Positions 43,706-53,790 of a stretch of 64,000 nucleotides of DNA are shown piece after piece. Position numbers and translations under genes: made by a program. The stretch covers positions 3,388,501 through 3,452,500 of the forward strand of contig NZ_JACEGA010000001.1 of assembly GCF_014174405.1 (NCBI RefSeq), read 5' to 3'. Each line of letters starts with the position of its first letter. Positions within the stretch are counted from its first letter, which is position 1. This stretch comes from Variimorphobacter saccharofermentans (lineage in GTDB: Bacteria > Bacillota > Clostridia > Lachnospirales > Lachnospiraceae). Below the pieces are notes generated by a model. The model saw only the letters and a program-made list of their open reading frames with translations. It did not search any database and was not told the origin of the DNA.

Positions 43706-44119
43706 TTACAGCTTAACCACCTTTATCTTTTCCTTCGTATCTTCCCCTAACTCAAGGCTAAATACAAGCTTGCCTCCTAAATTAGTCTTCATTCTACCTA
43801 GAAGATCATCATTGTTATAAATCTCATATTCTTTTTCCGGCTCCAGTTCTAATGTAATCTGTGCCGTATCATTCCCTGTAACCTCAAAGCTTAATACGTC
43901 ATCCTTACTGTCTAGATGAAATACCGTAGTACCTGGTACCGACTCATAGACAAACATACCGTTTTTCTCAAGCTTTGTAATCTCCTGAAAGGTTTTAACC
44001 TTATACAGGTCGCCTTGATATTCAAAATCAGATACTTTCGACTTTGAACTCAATTTGTAATTACCAAAGCTTATTGTCCCATTGCTTTCTTTGCGTATTA
44101 ACTCTTCCACTACTGCCAT
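43706..44119 (-). CDS. Conserved small protein often named endosialidase
   Basis: A 137-residue cytosolic protein without catalytic hallmarks. It has a basic core, FGNYKLSSKSKVSDFEYQGDLYKVKTF, then MFVYESVPGTTVF and a beta-rich C-terminus with MKTNLGGKLVFSLELG. It resembles the small Lachnospiraceae proteins labelled endosialidase in databases; there is no sign of a real sialidase domain. AGGAGGATCATAT precedes the ATG. Its stop is one base from the radA ATG, so the two are co-translated. Function unknown. Confidence 0.72.
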   Translation of the reverse strand: MAVVEELIRKESNGTISFGNYKLSSKSKVSDFEYQGDLYKVKTFQEITKLEKNGMFVYESVPGTTVFHLDSKDDVLSFEVTGNDTAQITLELEPEKEYEIYNNDDLLGRMKTNLGGKLVFSLELGEDTKEKIKVVKL

Positions 44120-44309
44120 TATATGATCCTCCTAATTGTATTTATATGTCATCTTGACAGATATTTTAATGGAACATTTTCTTTTATTATATACGATATT
44201 TCAAGTTATTTCCACTATTTTCTATCAAAGAAAATTATTATTCTCTAATTTATCGTCACAGTTCACCTTTGTCCGGATATGTCACAAAACGAAAGCAGAA
44301 CTGTAACTC

Positions 44310-46760
44310 TTATTTAGCTTGTATCACCATTTCGTTATCAAGGTACTCTACTCGAACGGTATCTCCCTCTTTAATACCACCAGCTAATATTGCCTCTGCT
44401 AATTTATCTTCTATGTTGGTTTGAATAGCACGTCTTAACGGTCTAGCACCGTATTTCGCATCAAATCCTACTTCAGCCAGATGATCAATTACCTCCTGAC
44501 TGGTTTCCAAAGCAATATTCATCTGTGTCTTACTTCTCTTAGCGATGGTAGCGATCATGATTCCTACAATACTCTTAATATCCTCCTTGGTCAATGAGTG
44601 GAATACAATAATTTCATCAATACGGTTAATGAATTCTGGTTTGAAGATTTTCTTCACCTCATCCATTACACCATCCTTCATTCTCTTATAGTCTTCCTTC
44701 TCATCAATTACCGTTGCAAATCCCAGACGCTTCGGTGAAACGATATTCTGAGCGCCTGCATTGGAGGTCATGATAATAATAGTATTCTTAAAGCTAACCC
44801 TTCTTCCCTGAGCATCGGTGATATGGCCATCATCCAGTACCTGCAGGAGGATATTAAATACATCCGGGTGTGCTTTTTCAATCTCATCAAATAATATAAC
44901 GGAATAAGGATTCTGACGTACCTTTTCACTTAACTGGCCACCCTCATCATAACCCACATATCCCGGAGGTGAACCAATCAGCTTACTAACACTATGCTTC
45001 TCCATATATTCAGACATATCAACACGAATGATGGAGTTCTCACTGCCGAACATCGCCTCTGCAAGCGCTTTTGACAGCTCCGTCTTACCAACACCGGTTG
45101 GACCAAGGAACAGGAAGGAACCAATGGGACGATTGGGATCCTTTAATCCAACTCTGCCTCGACGAATTGCCTTTGCCACTGCTGCAACTGCTTCATCCTG
45201 ACCAACCACTCTCTGATGTAGTATATTTTCGAGGTTTTGTAAACGTTCTGTTTCCTCTTCCGCTAGCTTCTTCACTGGAATTTTCGTCCAGCTTGCGACA
45301 ATCTCTGCAATTTCATTATCACTAACAACAAGCTGCTTCTCTTGCTTTTGCTTATCCTCCAGAAGCTTCTGCTTTTCCAACTGCTCCTGAGCCGCTTCCT
45401 GTTGTTTCTTTATCTCTCCAGCCTTTTCGTATGCCTCTTCTTTGATCGCTTTTTCCTTTTCACTCTCTAATCTCTTGATCTCCTGTTCCAAATCCTTGAT
45501 CTGAGGAGATGAGGTATAAGTACTTAAGCGAACCTTGGATGCAGCTTCATCCATCAGGTCAATTGCCTTATCAGGAAGATAACGGTCATTAATATAGCGG
45601 CTGGATAATTTAACTGCTGCCTCGATGGCATTGTCCGTAATCCGAACCTGATGATGTGCTTCATATTTATCACGTAAACCGAATAAAATCTGGATTGCCT
45701 CATCCTCTGAAGGTTCCTCAACAACAACTGGTTGGAATCTTCTTTCCAGGGCAGCATCCTTTTCGATGTATTTTCTATATTCTTCTCGGGTGGTAGCACC
45801 GATAATCTGCAATTCTCCACGTGCAAGAGAAGGCTTTAAGATGTTTGATGCGTCAATGGCACCTTCTGCACCTCCGGCACCAATGATAGTATGAATTTCA
45901 TCGATAAATAATAATACATTACCATCACCGATTACTTCACTAATCACTTTCTTAATTCTCTCTTCAAACTCTCCACGATACTTACTACCTGCTACCATAC
46001 CGGACAAGTCCAAGGTAACCACTCTTTTTTCTTTAATCGTATCCGGTATATTTCCTTCCACGATTTTCAATGCCAGTCCTTCTGCAATTGCAGTCTTACC
46101 AACACCCGGTTCTCCGACGAGACAGGGGTTATTCTTTGTTCTACGGCTCAGAATCTGAACCACTCTTTGAATTTCATTTTCTCTTCCTATTACAGGATCC
46201 AGCTTGCCTTCCCTTGCATACTCAGTCAGATCACGACTGAACTGATCCAGGGTAGGTGTGGAAGAGGTTCTTCCTTTTGCCTTTCCTTTGCCAGAGGAAT
46301 ACTCATTCTTTGCAGCTCCCACATCCACACCGGATGCAGTTAATATATCAATATACACCTTCTGCACATTTACACCCAATGTATTAAGTAAACGAACTGC
46401 AATACAATCCGATTCTTTGATTAATGCAATCAGGATATGCTCCGTGCCTGCCAGTGGTGCTTTAAATTTTGCTGCTTCCTTATAGCTCTGATCCAGAATT
46501 CGTTTGGACCTTGGGGTAAAGCTTCCTCCATCCATCATTTCTACACCATTGTTAGGTGCAATCAGTTGATTTACAAGCTCCAATATTTTTTCTACTGTAA
46601 CGCCATTTTCTTCTAACACCTTTGACGCTACCCCTTCTACTTCCATAAGGCCAATAAGTAAATGCTCGGTTCCAATGTAATTATGGGAAAGGCGGTATGC
46701 GACTTCCTTCGCTAAGTTAATAGCATTCTTCGCATTCTCCGTAAATCTATCATACATCAT
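44310..46760 (-). CDS. clpC: ATP-dependent Clp protease ATPase ClpC
   Basis: An 816-residue HSP100 unfoldase that feeds proteins to ClpP. Two Clp-N repeats (about 1-145) are followed by AAA-1 (Walker A GEPGVGKT, Walker B LLFIDEI), a UVR-like coiled segment ([17 protein letters not shown]) and AAA-2 ([22 protein letters not shown]). An IGF/VGF-type ClpP-contact loop lies near [16 protein letters not shown]. The ATG at 46760 has GGAGG eight bases ahead. mcsB ends 121 bp upstream. In Bacillus, McsB-marked arginine-phosphorylated proteins are ClpC substrates; the same is inferred here. Confidence 0.97.
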   Translation of the reverse strand: MMYDRFTENAKNAINLAKEVAYRLSHNYIGTEHLLIGLMEVEGVASKVLEENGVTVEKILELVNQLIAPNNGVEMMDGGSFTPRSKRILDQSYKEAAKFKAPLAGTEHILIALIKESDCIAVRLLNTLGVNVQKVYIDILTASGVDVGAAKNEYSSGKGKAKGRTSSTPTLDQFSRDLTEYAREGKLDPVIGRENEIQRVVQILSRRTKNNPCLVGEPGVGKTAIAEGLALKIVEGNIPDTIKEKRVVTLDLSGMVAGSKYRGEFEERIKKVISEVIGDGNVLLFIDEIHTIIGAGGAEGAIDASNILKPSLARGELQIIGATTREEYRKYIEKDAALERRFQPVVVEEPSEDEAIQILFGLRDKYEAHHQVRITDNAIEAAVKLSSRYINDRYLPDKAIDLMDEAASKVRLSTYTSSPQIKDLEQEIKRLESEKEKAIKEEAYEKAGEIKKQQEAAQEQLEKQKLLEDKQKQEKQLVVSDNEIAEIVASWTKIPVKKLAEEETERLQNLENILHQRVVGQDEAVAAVAKAIRRGRVGLKDPNRPIGSFLFLGPTGVGKTELSKALAEAMFGSENSIIRVDMSEYMEKHSVSKLIGSPPGYVGYDEGGQLSEKVRQNPYSVILFDEIEKAHPDVFNILLQVLDDGHITDAQGRRVSFKNTIIIMTSNAGAQNIVSPKRLGFATVIDEKEDYKRMKDGVMDEVKKIFKPEFINRIDEIIVFHSLTKEDIKSIVGIMIATIAKRSKTQMNIALETSQEVIDHLAEVGFDAKYGARPLRRAIQTNIEDKLAEAILAGGIKEGDTVRVEYLDNEMVIQAK

Positions 46761-46881
46761 AGTTTGTTCCTCCATTCTAACCGTGAGTACTCTGTGTGTC
46801 TTATATGGTACAATGACAGCTTAATAACGATATCGCAGGAAATAATAAATTAGCCGATATTGACCTCAGATTACAAATACT

Positions 46882-47916
46882 TTATATAATTGTCGGTAAT
46901 TCTTTTCTGATATATTCAGCTCTTGATTGATCTCTTGTGGTACTTCCTACATTCTTACCCAAAGTCCACTGTAGACTTCCCGGCTGAACACCCATCATCA
47001 GCTTATGAATATTAAACGTTCTGTCGAATTTGATTAAACCACAATCCATACCAAATTTTAATTGGGAAAGCAAGGTCATGGCATCATCTGAGGATATCTG
47101 TCTTGCGTATTTCAGAATACCATAGGATCGGAATACCTGATCCTCTAATTCATCCGAGTTAACTGACATCATATATTCTCTTCGTTTTCTTTCTTGCTTT
47201 ACCACCTGTAGGACAACGCGTTTCAGGTTTTCTATTATTTCACTCTCCGAATTACCCAGTGTCTTTTGATTGGAAATCTGGTATATGCTGCCCAGGCTCT
47301 TGGTACCTTCTCCATAGATGCCACGAACAGTAACACCATATTTACCAACTTCCTCAATTAGCTTTTGTATCATTTTACCGGCACTTAACGCTGGCAAGAA
47401 TACCATACAGGATGCTCTTATTCCTGTTCCTGCATTTGTTGGACAGGAGGTAAGATAGCCATACTTTTCATCGTATGCAAAATGCAGTTTTTCATATGCT
47501 ATGTCATCCACGCGGTCTGCTTCTTCATAAGCCTGTTCCAGATTCATACCACCAATGATTGCCTGAATGCGGACATGATCCTCTTCATTAATCATGATAC
47601 TGATGGTTTCATCCTCGGACATGATCAGTCCGGTAGTTTGCTTCTTCTCTGCTAATAAGGGGCTTACAATATGTCGCTCGACCATGGCCGTTTTATCGAT
47701 GTCACTCAAGGTACTGATATTGCAGGCATAAAACTTACGATTATTCGCCTCGGACAGGGCATCGGTAATTCCCTTTACCTCATTTACTAAGGCGACAGCC
47801 TGTTCCTCCGTAATTCGTTCTGAAAAGGGATAAGTGTCAAGATTTCGAGCAAGTCTGATACGACTGGAGATTACGACGTCGCTGTCTGCAGCTATTTGCT
47901 CATACCACTTAAGCAT
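46882..47916 (-). CDS. mcsB: Protein-arginine kinase McsB
   Basis: A 344-residue phosphagen-kinase-like enzyme that phosphorylates arginines of damaged proteins as a degradation tag. It has SSRIRLARNL near the start (ATP-guanido kinase signature), the CPTNAGTGIRAS loop with the catalytic Cys, and the C-terminal R-rich STTRDQSRAEYIRKEL. AGGAGACGAAGA precedes the ATG, which lies 8 bp inside the mcsA end. It acts with McsA as its activator. Confidence 0.96.
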   Translation of the reverse strand: MLKWYEQIAADSDVVISSRIRLARNLDTYPFSERITEEQAVALVNEVKGITDALSEANNRKFYACNISTLSDIDKTAMVERHIVSPLLAEKKQTTGLIMSEDETISIMINEEDHVRIQAIIGGMNLEQAYEEADRVDDIAYEKLHFAYDEKYGYLTSCPTNAGTGIRASCMVFLPALSAGKMIQKLIEEVGKYGVTVRGIYGEGTKSLGSIYQISNQKTLGNSESEIIENLKRVVLQVVKQERKRREYMMSVNSDELEDQVFRSYGILKYARQISSDDAMTLLSQLKFGMDCGLIKFDRTFNIHKLMMGVQPGSLQWTLGKNVGSTTRDQSRAEYIRKELPTII

Positions 47917-48457
47917 TCTTCGTCTCCTCCTTCTTCATCTCTTTGATTAAATCTCTTAATCTTGCTGCCTCTTCAAACTCTTCCTTCTCAATCGCTTCTT
48001 GAAGTAATATAGAAAGTCTCTCTGATTCTGGTATATCCATGCTGACACGTGGTGCATTCTTAGGTACAAATCCCTTCGGTCTCTTACCAGTGTGAACTTC
48101 AGCACCTTGTATTCCCTTTAATGTCTTTCCTAATTGACCGTTAAAGCTACGATAGCATTGTGCGCAGCCAAAGCGGCCCTTCTGTATAAACTCCTCAAAT
48201 GTGGTTCCACAATTACTACAGGTAACGGATGGGTATGCGGCTCCGGCTTTTTTCTGATCTGCCATTGCGTAATTCTCCAATAAAGTCGAAAGCAAATCAC
48301 CCAATGTCATTTCACTGCTCATTAATGGCTTTTCCATTTGAAAGGATGTGTAATCCGTAGCACATTCCTCGCAAAGATGCTGTTCCTTCTTTAATCCGTT
48401 AATAATCTCGGTATATAGTATTTTCGCATCTCTCTTTTTGCATCTGTCACATAGCAT
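47909..48457 (-). CDS. mcsA: McsA, activator of McsB
   Basis: A 182-residue zinc protein. It has CDRCKKRDAK...CEEC, then a second CSNCG...CAQCY finger, and ends with a UVR-type helix pair (LSILLQEAIEKEEFEEAARLRDLIKEM). The ATG at 48457 follows GGGGGTAATACA; twelve upstream codons are open but lie in the regulator gene end. It overlaps mcsB by 8 bp, and the regulator gene ends four bases upstream. Confidence 0.93.
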   Translation of the reverse strand: MLCDRCKKRDAKILYTEIINGLKKEQHLCEECATDYTSFQMEKPLMSSEMTLGDLLSTLLENYAMADQKKAGAAYPSVTCSNCGTTFEEFIQKGRFGCAQCYRSFNGQLGKTLKGIQGAEVHTGKRPKGFVPKNAPRVSMDIPESERLSILLQEAIEKEEFEEAARLRDLIKEMKKEETKNA

Positions 48458-48461
48458 TGTA

Positions 48462-48836
48462 TTACCCCCTTTCAAATTCGTTAAAGATATCATTAACGAT
48501 TGCGTGTGCCTCCTCGCAGCTAATATTCTTACAGAAAGCCTTTGCCAGTATCACTCGTAAGTCTTCTCTTAACTCTTCCATGGCCTTCAATTTATTCATA
48601 TCAATTGCAATCACAGCACCTTTCCTACGATCCAGCTTAAGGTAACCTTCCTGCTTTAGAATGGCATATGCTTTATTCACGGTATGCATATTAATTCCAA
48701 TATTCTCTGCCAATTCTCTCACAGAAGGAAGATTTTCACCCTCCTGGAGCTGGGAAGTAGCAATGCCGTATATGATTTGATTGGTGAGTTGCATATAGAT
48801 TGCTTCATCACTATTAAAATCAATTTCTACATACAT
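48462..48836 (-). CDS. GntR-family regulator (YtrA subfamily)
   Basis: A 124-residue repressor: winged helix with PSVRELAENIGINMHTVNKAYAILKQEGYL and a very short C-terminal helical tail, typical of the YtrA subfamily. It occupies the position where most Firmicutes have CtsR, the heat-shock repressor of mcsA-mcsB-clpC. GAGGTGTATCTTTC precedes the ATG. A perfect 21-bp palindrome overlaps the operon promoter, suggesting autorepression. The effector is unknown. Confidence 0.9.
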   Translation of the reverse strand: MYVEIDFNSDEAIYMQLTNQIIYGIATSQLQEGENLPSVRELAENIGINMHTVNKAYAILKQEGYLKLDRRKGAVIAIDMNKLKAMEELREDLRVILAKAFCKNISCEEAHAIVNDIFNEFERG

Positions 48837-48875
48837 GAAAGATACACCTCGTTATACTACTATCGTCGTTATATT

Positions 48876-48915
48876 TGTTATACATTTAGTATAACAGACC
48901 ATAGCAATTTGTCAA
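48876..48915 (-). promoter_or_regulatory. Heat-shock operon promoter with a palindromic GntR operator
   Basis: On the minus strand TTGACA (48910-48915) and TATACT (48888-48893) are 16 bp apart. A perfect palindrome TGTTATAC-N5-GTATAACA (48876-48896) covers the -10. Two more GTATAAC/TATAAC half-sites lie between it and the start codon. The simplest reading is autoregulation by the GntR protein encoded first. Confidence 0.82.
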
Positions 48916-48918
48916 GTA

Positions 48919-50166
48919 CTAATCCAGATCATCCTCTTTATATCCCTTTAGCTTTAAGAACATCACAATCATGACAACTACCATCAAAGCGCATAAAACC
49001 GATAGGATAGCAATTACCACAGCTGCTTTATTAATATTGCTACGGTACTCCTCTGATTTCATAATATCATTTGTAAGATCCTCTGTAGGAGCCTGTATTT
49101 CTTTGGCATTCTCCGGAACATACCGTTGTAATGTCTTTTCCAATCTATCGTATTTATAAAAGCCTGATTCTCCAAATTCATTTTCTGCATAGAGTAATAG
49201 GAAATCACTTTCCATATCATTCTTCGGCGAATAAGCTGTGATTGATATATCGGATATTATTAATTTTGTCTTAATATATCCCTCCGGGATCATCACATCA
49301 CTAGCTGGTTCCACAAGCTTGTATCTTCCACTGTAGATTGCATAGATTTCTGAATCTATTTTTGCTAATTCAAATATTCCATGCTCAGTTTCAGGTGTAA
49401 GAATTGGAGCTTCTGTCGGAGTCACCTCCTTCGGAGCATACTCTCGAAATACATTGATAGTATATTCTATGACAGCTCCTGATTCCGCTAATACAGTAAT
49501 CCTAATTTTATTTTCTCCTTCTTTCAGCGAATCATTACCGGAAATTGAAACGGTTGCTTTTGGATCCTCTGGAAGTGCATTAATGATTAATGTTTCAATC
49601 TCGTAGTCTACCTTAACATTATACTCAAAAATATTGGTATCAAACGCTGGCTCCAATTCAGATGGCAGAATTTTTAATGATTTTAAATTCGCGTTCGTGG
49701 AAGCCGTCTCCTGGGCCTTCACCTCAAGTGTCAGAACATTACTGGATACTGACATCTCCAACCCTGTTTCGTAATCATACACAACGACACGATCACTGAA
49801 GGCAATTTTACTGGTACCCGCCTTCAAGGCTTCAAATTTTAATGTATATTTCCTGGTATTGGTTCCTTCCATATATCCCATATCAGATATTTTCAAAAAC
49901 CCGCTACTTCCCGTAATTATATTGGCACCACTTTGATACTCTAAAATGTCTGAATCATAAGACAAATATGCTTCAAAATCAGTAAAGAGCTCGTCCGATT
50001 TGATGTTAATATAAACAAACACACTGTCTCCTACGTTGATATCCGTCGTATCCGCTGTCAATTCTACTTCTGCACTTGCTGCTTTACAGGTCTTAGTTGA
50101 AGCGAAGCCTCCTGCTAACAGGATTAGAAGTACTATTCCCAAATATCTCATTACGCTTTTTCTCAT
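48919..50166 (-). CDS. Surface-anchored cohesin-domain protein
   Basis: A 415-residue membrane-anchored exported protein. The signal peptide ends near residue 31. Residues about 33-150 form a cohesin-like domain (VGDSVFVYINIKSDELFTDFEAYLSYDSDILEY). A cadherin-like beta-sandwich follows (LKSLKILPSELEPAFDTNIFEYNVKV), and another Ig-like part. A C-terminal membrane helix (about 388-408) ends in a short cytosolic tail. No cellulosome-type dockerin partner is in the window. GGAGGTTCGT precedes the ATG at 50166. It may tether a binding partner to the membrane. Confidence 0.82.
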   Translation of the reverse strand: MRKSVMRYLGIVLLILLAGGFASTKTCKAASAEVELTADTTDINVGDSVFVYINIKSDELFTDFEAYLSYDSDILEYQSGANIITGSSGFLKISDMGYMEGTNTRKYTLKFEALKAGTSKIAFSDRVVVYDYETGLEMSVSSNVLTLEVKAQETASTNANLKSLKILPSELEPAFDTNIFEYNVKVDYEIETLIINALPEDPKATVSISGNDSLKEGENKIRITVLAESGAVIEYTINVFREYAPKEVTPTEAPILTPETEHGIFELAKIDSEIYAIYSGRYKLVEPASDVMIPEGYIKTKLIISDISITAYSPKNDMESDFLLLYAENEFGESGFYKYDRLEKTLQRYVPENAKEIQAPTEDLTNDIMKSEEYRSNINKAAVVIAILSVLCALMVVVMIVMFLKLKGYKEDDLD

Positions 50167-50395
50167 ACGAACCTCCATGCTTTCTTACGGTAGCTTTTCA
50201 TATTTTCATTATTATAGTAATAGGGCCGCCATAATTCAAAGTTAATTTGTCTATAAAGAAGCAACAGTTCTCCTCACTATCAAAAGTGTACTACGGAGAA
50301 CTGTTATCTTTTCTAATTATGATATATTTTTCAACAGCCCTTACATATCTAATATGCTTTCTAAGTCTGTTATATTATGTTCCTACATCAGCTCA

Positions 50396-53086
50396 TTATT
50401 CTCTTACAATATTAATCGTATAATTCGCTATATCACCATTTTCAGCGATAACCGGAACAACCACCTGATTAATACCGACATTCAGTAATGTATGTCCGCC
50501 TCCACTTATGGATGCCTTCTTACTAACCGGTGATGCCAGAATATTCACGTACTCCGTATTGTTTGGAACTATCAGATAGTAATTTCGTTCTGTCTGGCTA
50601 AAGGTAGGTGTAATAGCCAATTCCTGTCCGCTCATATCATAAATTTTTAAGCTCTTTAACCAATTATTCGGATTGAACATCGTTGTTGGTGCCGATACCG
50701 GACTAGAGGGCATATTCAAATATACCGGAATAGAGAAAACAATCGGAGAATCGGCCATACCGTTATATGCAGATAATATTTTCTTTGCCTCTGCAAAGGG
50801 CGCCTCTACATTCGTCATATATTGATGATAGTAAGTCGATATCGGTGTTACATTGAACTTTTGTAAATAGATGGTATCCTGACCACGGTTGATATAACTT
50901 CCGCCAAGGAAATAGGAACCTCCTACGATTGAGCGATACGGGCTTGTCCATGGTATCATATATAATGAATTGTTCACTGCATTGGAACTTCCGTTCTTGG
51001 CATATTTCAGACCATTTGCTACCGCCCCTCCTCCTGCGCTATCATTAGCTCCGATATTATAGAAATTATAATAGCCTTCATAGCCCGGATAAGTGCCGGA
51101 TACGCTACTACTCAAGGTAGTTGCGCCTGTTACAACCTCCTGTTTCACACGGGATGCCAGATGATAAGGGCTTACTCCTGAATATTCCGCCGCCTTTATA
51201 AAGGTTTCACCATAGGTAATGGACTGTGTTGCTCCAAAATCATCCGTATAGGAATATGAGGTTTTGTAGAGAGCCGTACCCTTTAGTATATTCTCTACAC
51301 CATTTAAATTCTGATATCCATTTTGATAACGCAATAACTCAAATTGGAAAATACCATTGGTGTTCAAAAAGTTTCTCGGATCCATATAATATTCAATTGC
51401 TGCTCTCGATGCGGTTACCCAGGTCGATCCATCAAATACGATGAAGGTATCCGTCTTCCAGTTATAAGCACCTGCCTCTAAGGACTTCCATTCCACGCCT
51501 TTCGAATTCGGTAGTAAGTTCTTGCCCGGTGTGCTTTCTGCTGTAATTACGGTATTCCAATCCAATCCAGTATGATAAGCCTTGAATACCCAATTGGGAT
51601 ACATATTATGTAGTTGTCTTAATAGTACTTTATAGCTTTCAGGAAAGCCTTCCATTGCAAGCTTTGTTTCAAAATCCACATTATCCGTACCGGTAACTAC
51701 AGGGGTTGGAGTTGGAGAAGGCGCCTTGGAGCCCGGTGCTGGCAGCTGCGAGCCAATATAGATATACTCTGCCTGTACATATCCATATACTCCTGCATTA
51801 GTCGATATATTATAATAAGGTTTCGAATTGACCGATACCACCCCTGTAACAAGTACTTCCTGTCCATTGGATAGTAGGATGGGCTGATCATTGTTATCAT
51901 ACAGCAACTCGGATGAAACCAGAATATTACGATAAATGTTAAGCTGTATTGTATTACATACAAAACCGGTTACCGGCTGTGTTACCTTATCTAATACCAT
52001 GTTGCCTGCAACCTCGTAATATTGTCCAGGTGTTGTGGAAGGTGTCGAGGTTGGAGCAGCCGTTGGCTTTGGTGTTGGTGCTTTACTTGGTTTCGCTGTC
52101 GGAGTGGCTCCCTCTGTTGGTTTCGGTGTTACAGTTGGTGTGGGTTCTGCAGCTGGCGTAGGTGCCTGTGTCACTGCTGGTTCTGTTACCATCACTCTTA
52201 GCTTAACCTGATCAGAGGTTACATAACCCGTATATTTCGTTCCACTTAAGGTAAACTGAACCTTAAACCATTTCACTCCTCCAACCATGACTTCATCAAT
52301 CAGCCAGAGGCCACGCTCTTTCTTCAGGACGATTATATTACCATCCTTATTCTTTAGATAAGTTGCTTTGTCAGAAGCTGTCTTTCTGATTTTTACCGTC
52401 TTAACGCAAACATCACTTTTAATTGCCTCAGTATAGGACAGCTTTACATAGGAACTCATTACAAAACCCTTTTTCGTCTTACCATTCACTTTGAAGGAAA
52501 TTCCGTACCATTCTTCTCCTTCAACCTGAACTTCATTGATTACAGTTACCGCATTCCCTTTGCTCAGGCTTGCCACCTTGCTATAAGTGGTCGCCGGACC
52601 GCTTCTGACATTCAGGGAGGATGCTGTAATGCTTCCCTTTAGCTTAAGCTCCGTCTTAATCTCCACTGCCTGGTTGTCTGGCTTTGGTGTAACGGTCGGG
52701 GTTGTGGTAGCCTTCGGTGCCTTTGTCGGCTTGGGAGTTGCTGTAGGCTTCGGTGTTGCAGTGGGCTTCGGTGCATCGATATAGTCCTGATGAACATACC
52801 CTTTAACGGTCTTTCCGTTGAACTTAAGAGATACATAATAGAAATCTCCACTCTCTGCTAAGATCGTTACCTTTTCACCCTTTTTTAAAAATACATTGGT
52901 ACCATCACTCAGCTGAACCTTTGCTGATGTCGTTGATGGTTCCTGCCTGACATTCAAAGATGATGCATTTACTGTTCCTGTACGAGCAGCATATGCATTG
53001 TTTATGTAACTATTAAAACCTAAAGGAAATACAATCGCCAGTATCAGTAATAAAACCAGCCATCGCTTAAAATACCTGTTCTTCAT
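50396..53086 (-). CDS. Secreted SH3b/glucosaminidase cell-wall protein
   Basis: An 896-residue exported protein. After the signal peptide (about 1-34) come three or four bacterial SH3 domains (SSLNVRQEPS..., SSLNVRSGPATTYSKV..., and further copies) joined by Thr/Pro/Lys linkers such as PKPTATPKPT. The second half holds a glucosaminidase-type lysozyme-like domain (YGETFIKAAEYSGVSPYHLASRVKQEV with a likely catalytic Glu). A C-terminal cadherin-like beta-sandwich (LKSLKIYDMSGQELAITPTFSQ) ends the protein. It probably remodels peptidoglycan. GGAGGTTAAT precedes the ATG. The low-complexity linkers make it prone to repeat-length change. Confidence 0.85.
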   Translation of the reverse strand: MKNRYFKRWLVLLLILAIVFPLGFNSYINNAYAARTGTVNASSLNVRQEPSTTSAKVQLSDGTNVFLKKGEKVTILAESGDFYYVSLKFNGKTVKGYVHQDYIDAPKPTATPKPTATPKPTKAPKATTTPTVTPKPDNQAVEIKTELKLKGSITASSLNVRSGPATTYSKVASLSKGNAVTVINEVQVEGEEWYGISFKVNGKTKKGFVMSSYVKLSYTEAIKSDVCVKTVKIRKTASDKATYLKNKDGNIIVLKKERGLWLIDEVMVGGVKWFKVQFTLSGTKYTGYVTSDQVKLRVMVTEPAVTQAPTPAAEPTPTVTPKPTEGATPTAKPSKAPTPKPTAAPTSTPSTTPGQYYEVAGNMVLDKVTQPVTGFVCNTIQLNIYRNILVSSELLYDNNDQPILLSNGQEVLVTGVVSVNSKPYYNISTNAGVYGYVQAEYIYIGSQLPAPGSKAPSPTPTPVVTGTDNVDFETKLAMEGFPESYKVLLRQLHNMYPNWVFKAYHTGLDWNTVITAESTPGKNLLPNSKGVEWKSLEAGAYNWKTDTFIVFDGSTWVTASRAAIEYYMDPRNFLNTNGIFQFELLRYQNGYQNLNGVENILKGTALYKTSYSYTDDFGATQSITYGETFIKAAEYSGVSPYHLASRVKQEVVTGATTLSSSVSGTYPGYEGYYNFYNIGANDSAGGGAVANGLKYAKNGSSNAVNNSLYMIPWTSPYRSIVGGSYFLGGSYINRGQDTIYLQKFNVTPISTYYHQYMTNVEAPFAEAKKILSAYNGMADSPIVFSIPVYLNMPSSPVSAPTTMFNPNNWLKSLKIYDMSGQELAITPTFSQTERNYYLIVPNNTEYVNILASPVSKKASISGGGHTLLNVGINQVVVPVIAENGDIANYTINIVRE

Positions 53087-53539
53087 ATTAACCTCCAAAC
53101 TCTGCCTTACAGGAATTTATGCTCGTTGTTTTTATCATTCGTATAAGGGATTCGTCTTCATTAAAAATCCCTCTGTTTAAATCTACAATTATTACCTTAT
53201 TTTACATTGGAACTATGGCACTTATGTGGCATTTGCTGCTTTTTTATCCTGTATTTTGTAATAAAATGGCGGATAACCTGAAGGCAGATTCCTAGTGTTA
53301 TAACGATGACTTATGTACATTAAAAAGAGAATACCTTGATAAATATTATCAACATAACTGGATTTATAAAAGAAGCTATAAGAATAGACTTAAGAATGAA
53401 TACAAAAAAAATTCGAGTTCTCAGTAACTTAAATGCCAAAAGCATTATCATAAAGACATAAGAGCATACAGAAACATATGAAGCATATCAGACAAACGTA
53501 GAGAAAATATGGATAATCGAATTATAGCTAGCCAGAAGC
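53087..53539. other. AT-rich intergenic region
   Basis: About 450 bases upstream of the glucosaminidase gene with no ORF or repeat recognised. It should contain that gene's promoter. Confidence 0.35.
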
Positions 53540-53756
53540 AGGATAAATGTGTCCATTCATAGGAAGTGTGGGCAGATACCGTAAAATGATTAGCCTATTT
53601 TCGTGTGAGTTTCTGCATGCTAGTTCGTTTCGCGAGCGACCGACGTTCCTATCAGGGAGGAGCGAAACGTAATAGACGCATGCAGGAACTCCCGAAAATA
53701 GTGCTTGTTTTACGGTACTGCCCACATCTTCCTATCAAAATGGACACATTTATCCG
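53540..53756. repeat. Palindromic repeat family C, long copy
   Basis: A palindrome about 215 bp long: GGATAAATGTGTCC at the left matches GGACACATTTATCC at the right, followed by ATAGGAAG-GTGGGCAGATACCGTAAAA in both arms. The centre holds a second nested palindrome, GAGTTTCTGCATGC with GCATGCAGGAACTC. A shorter copy lies at 56990-57086. Just after it, TATCCGTCCGGTT occurs twice (53751-53782). Confidence 0.85.
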
Positions 53757-53790
53757 TCCGGTTATACATATCCGTCCGGTTTACATAGAA

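Noticed and set aside
52587..52784. Val/Gly-rich frame opposite the glucosaminidase linker
   Set aside because: It arises from the Thr/Pro/Lys-repeat linker on the other strand and has no initiation signal.
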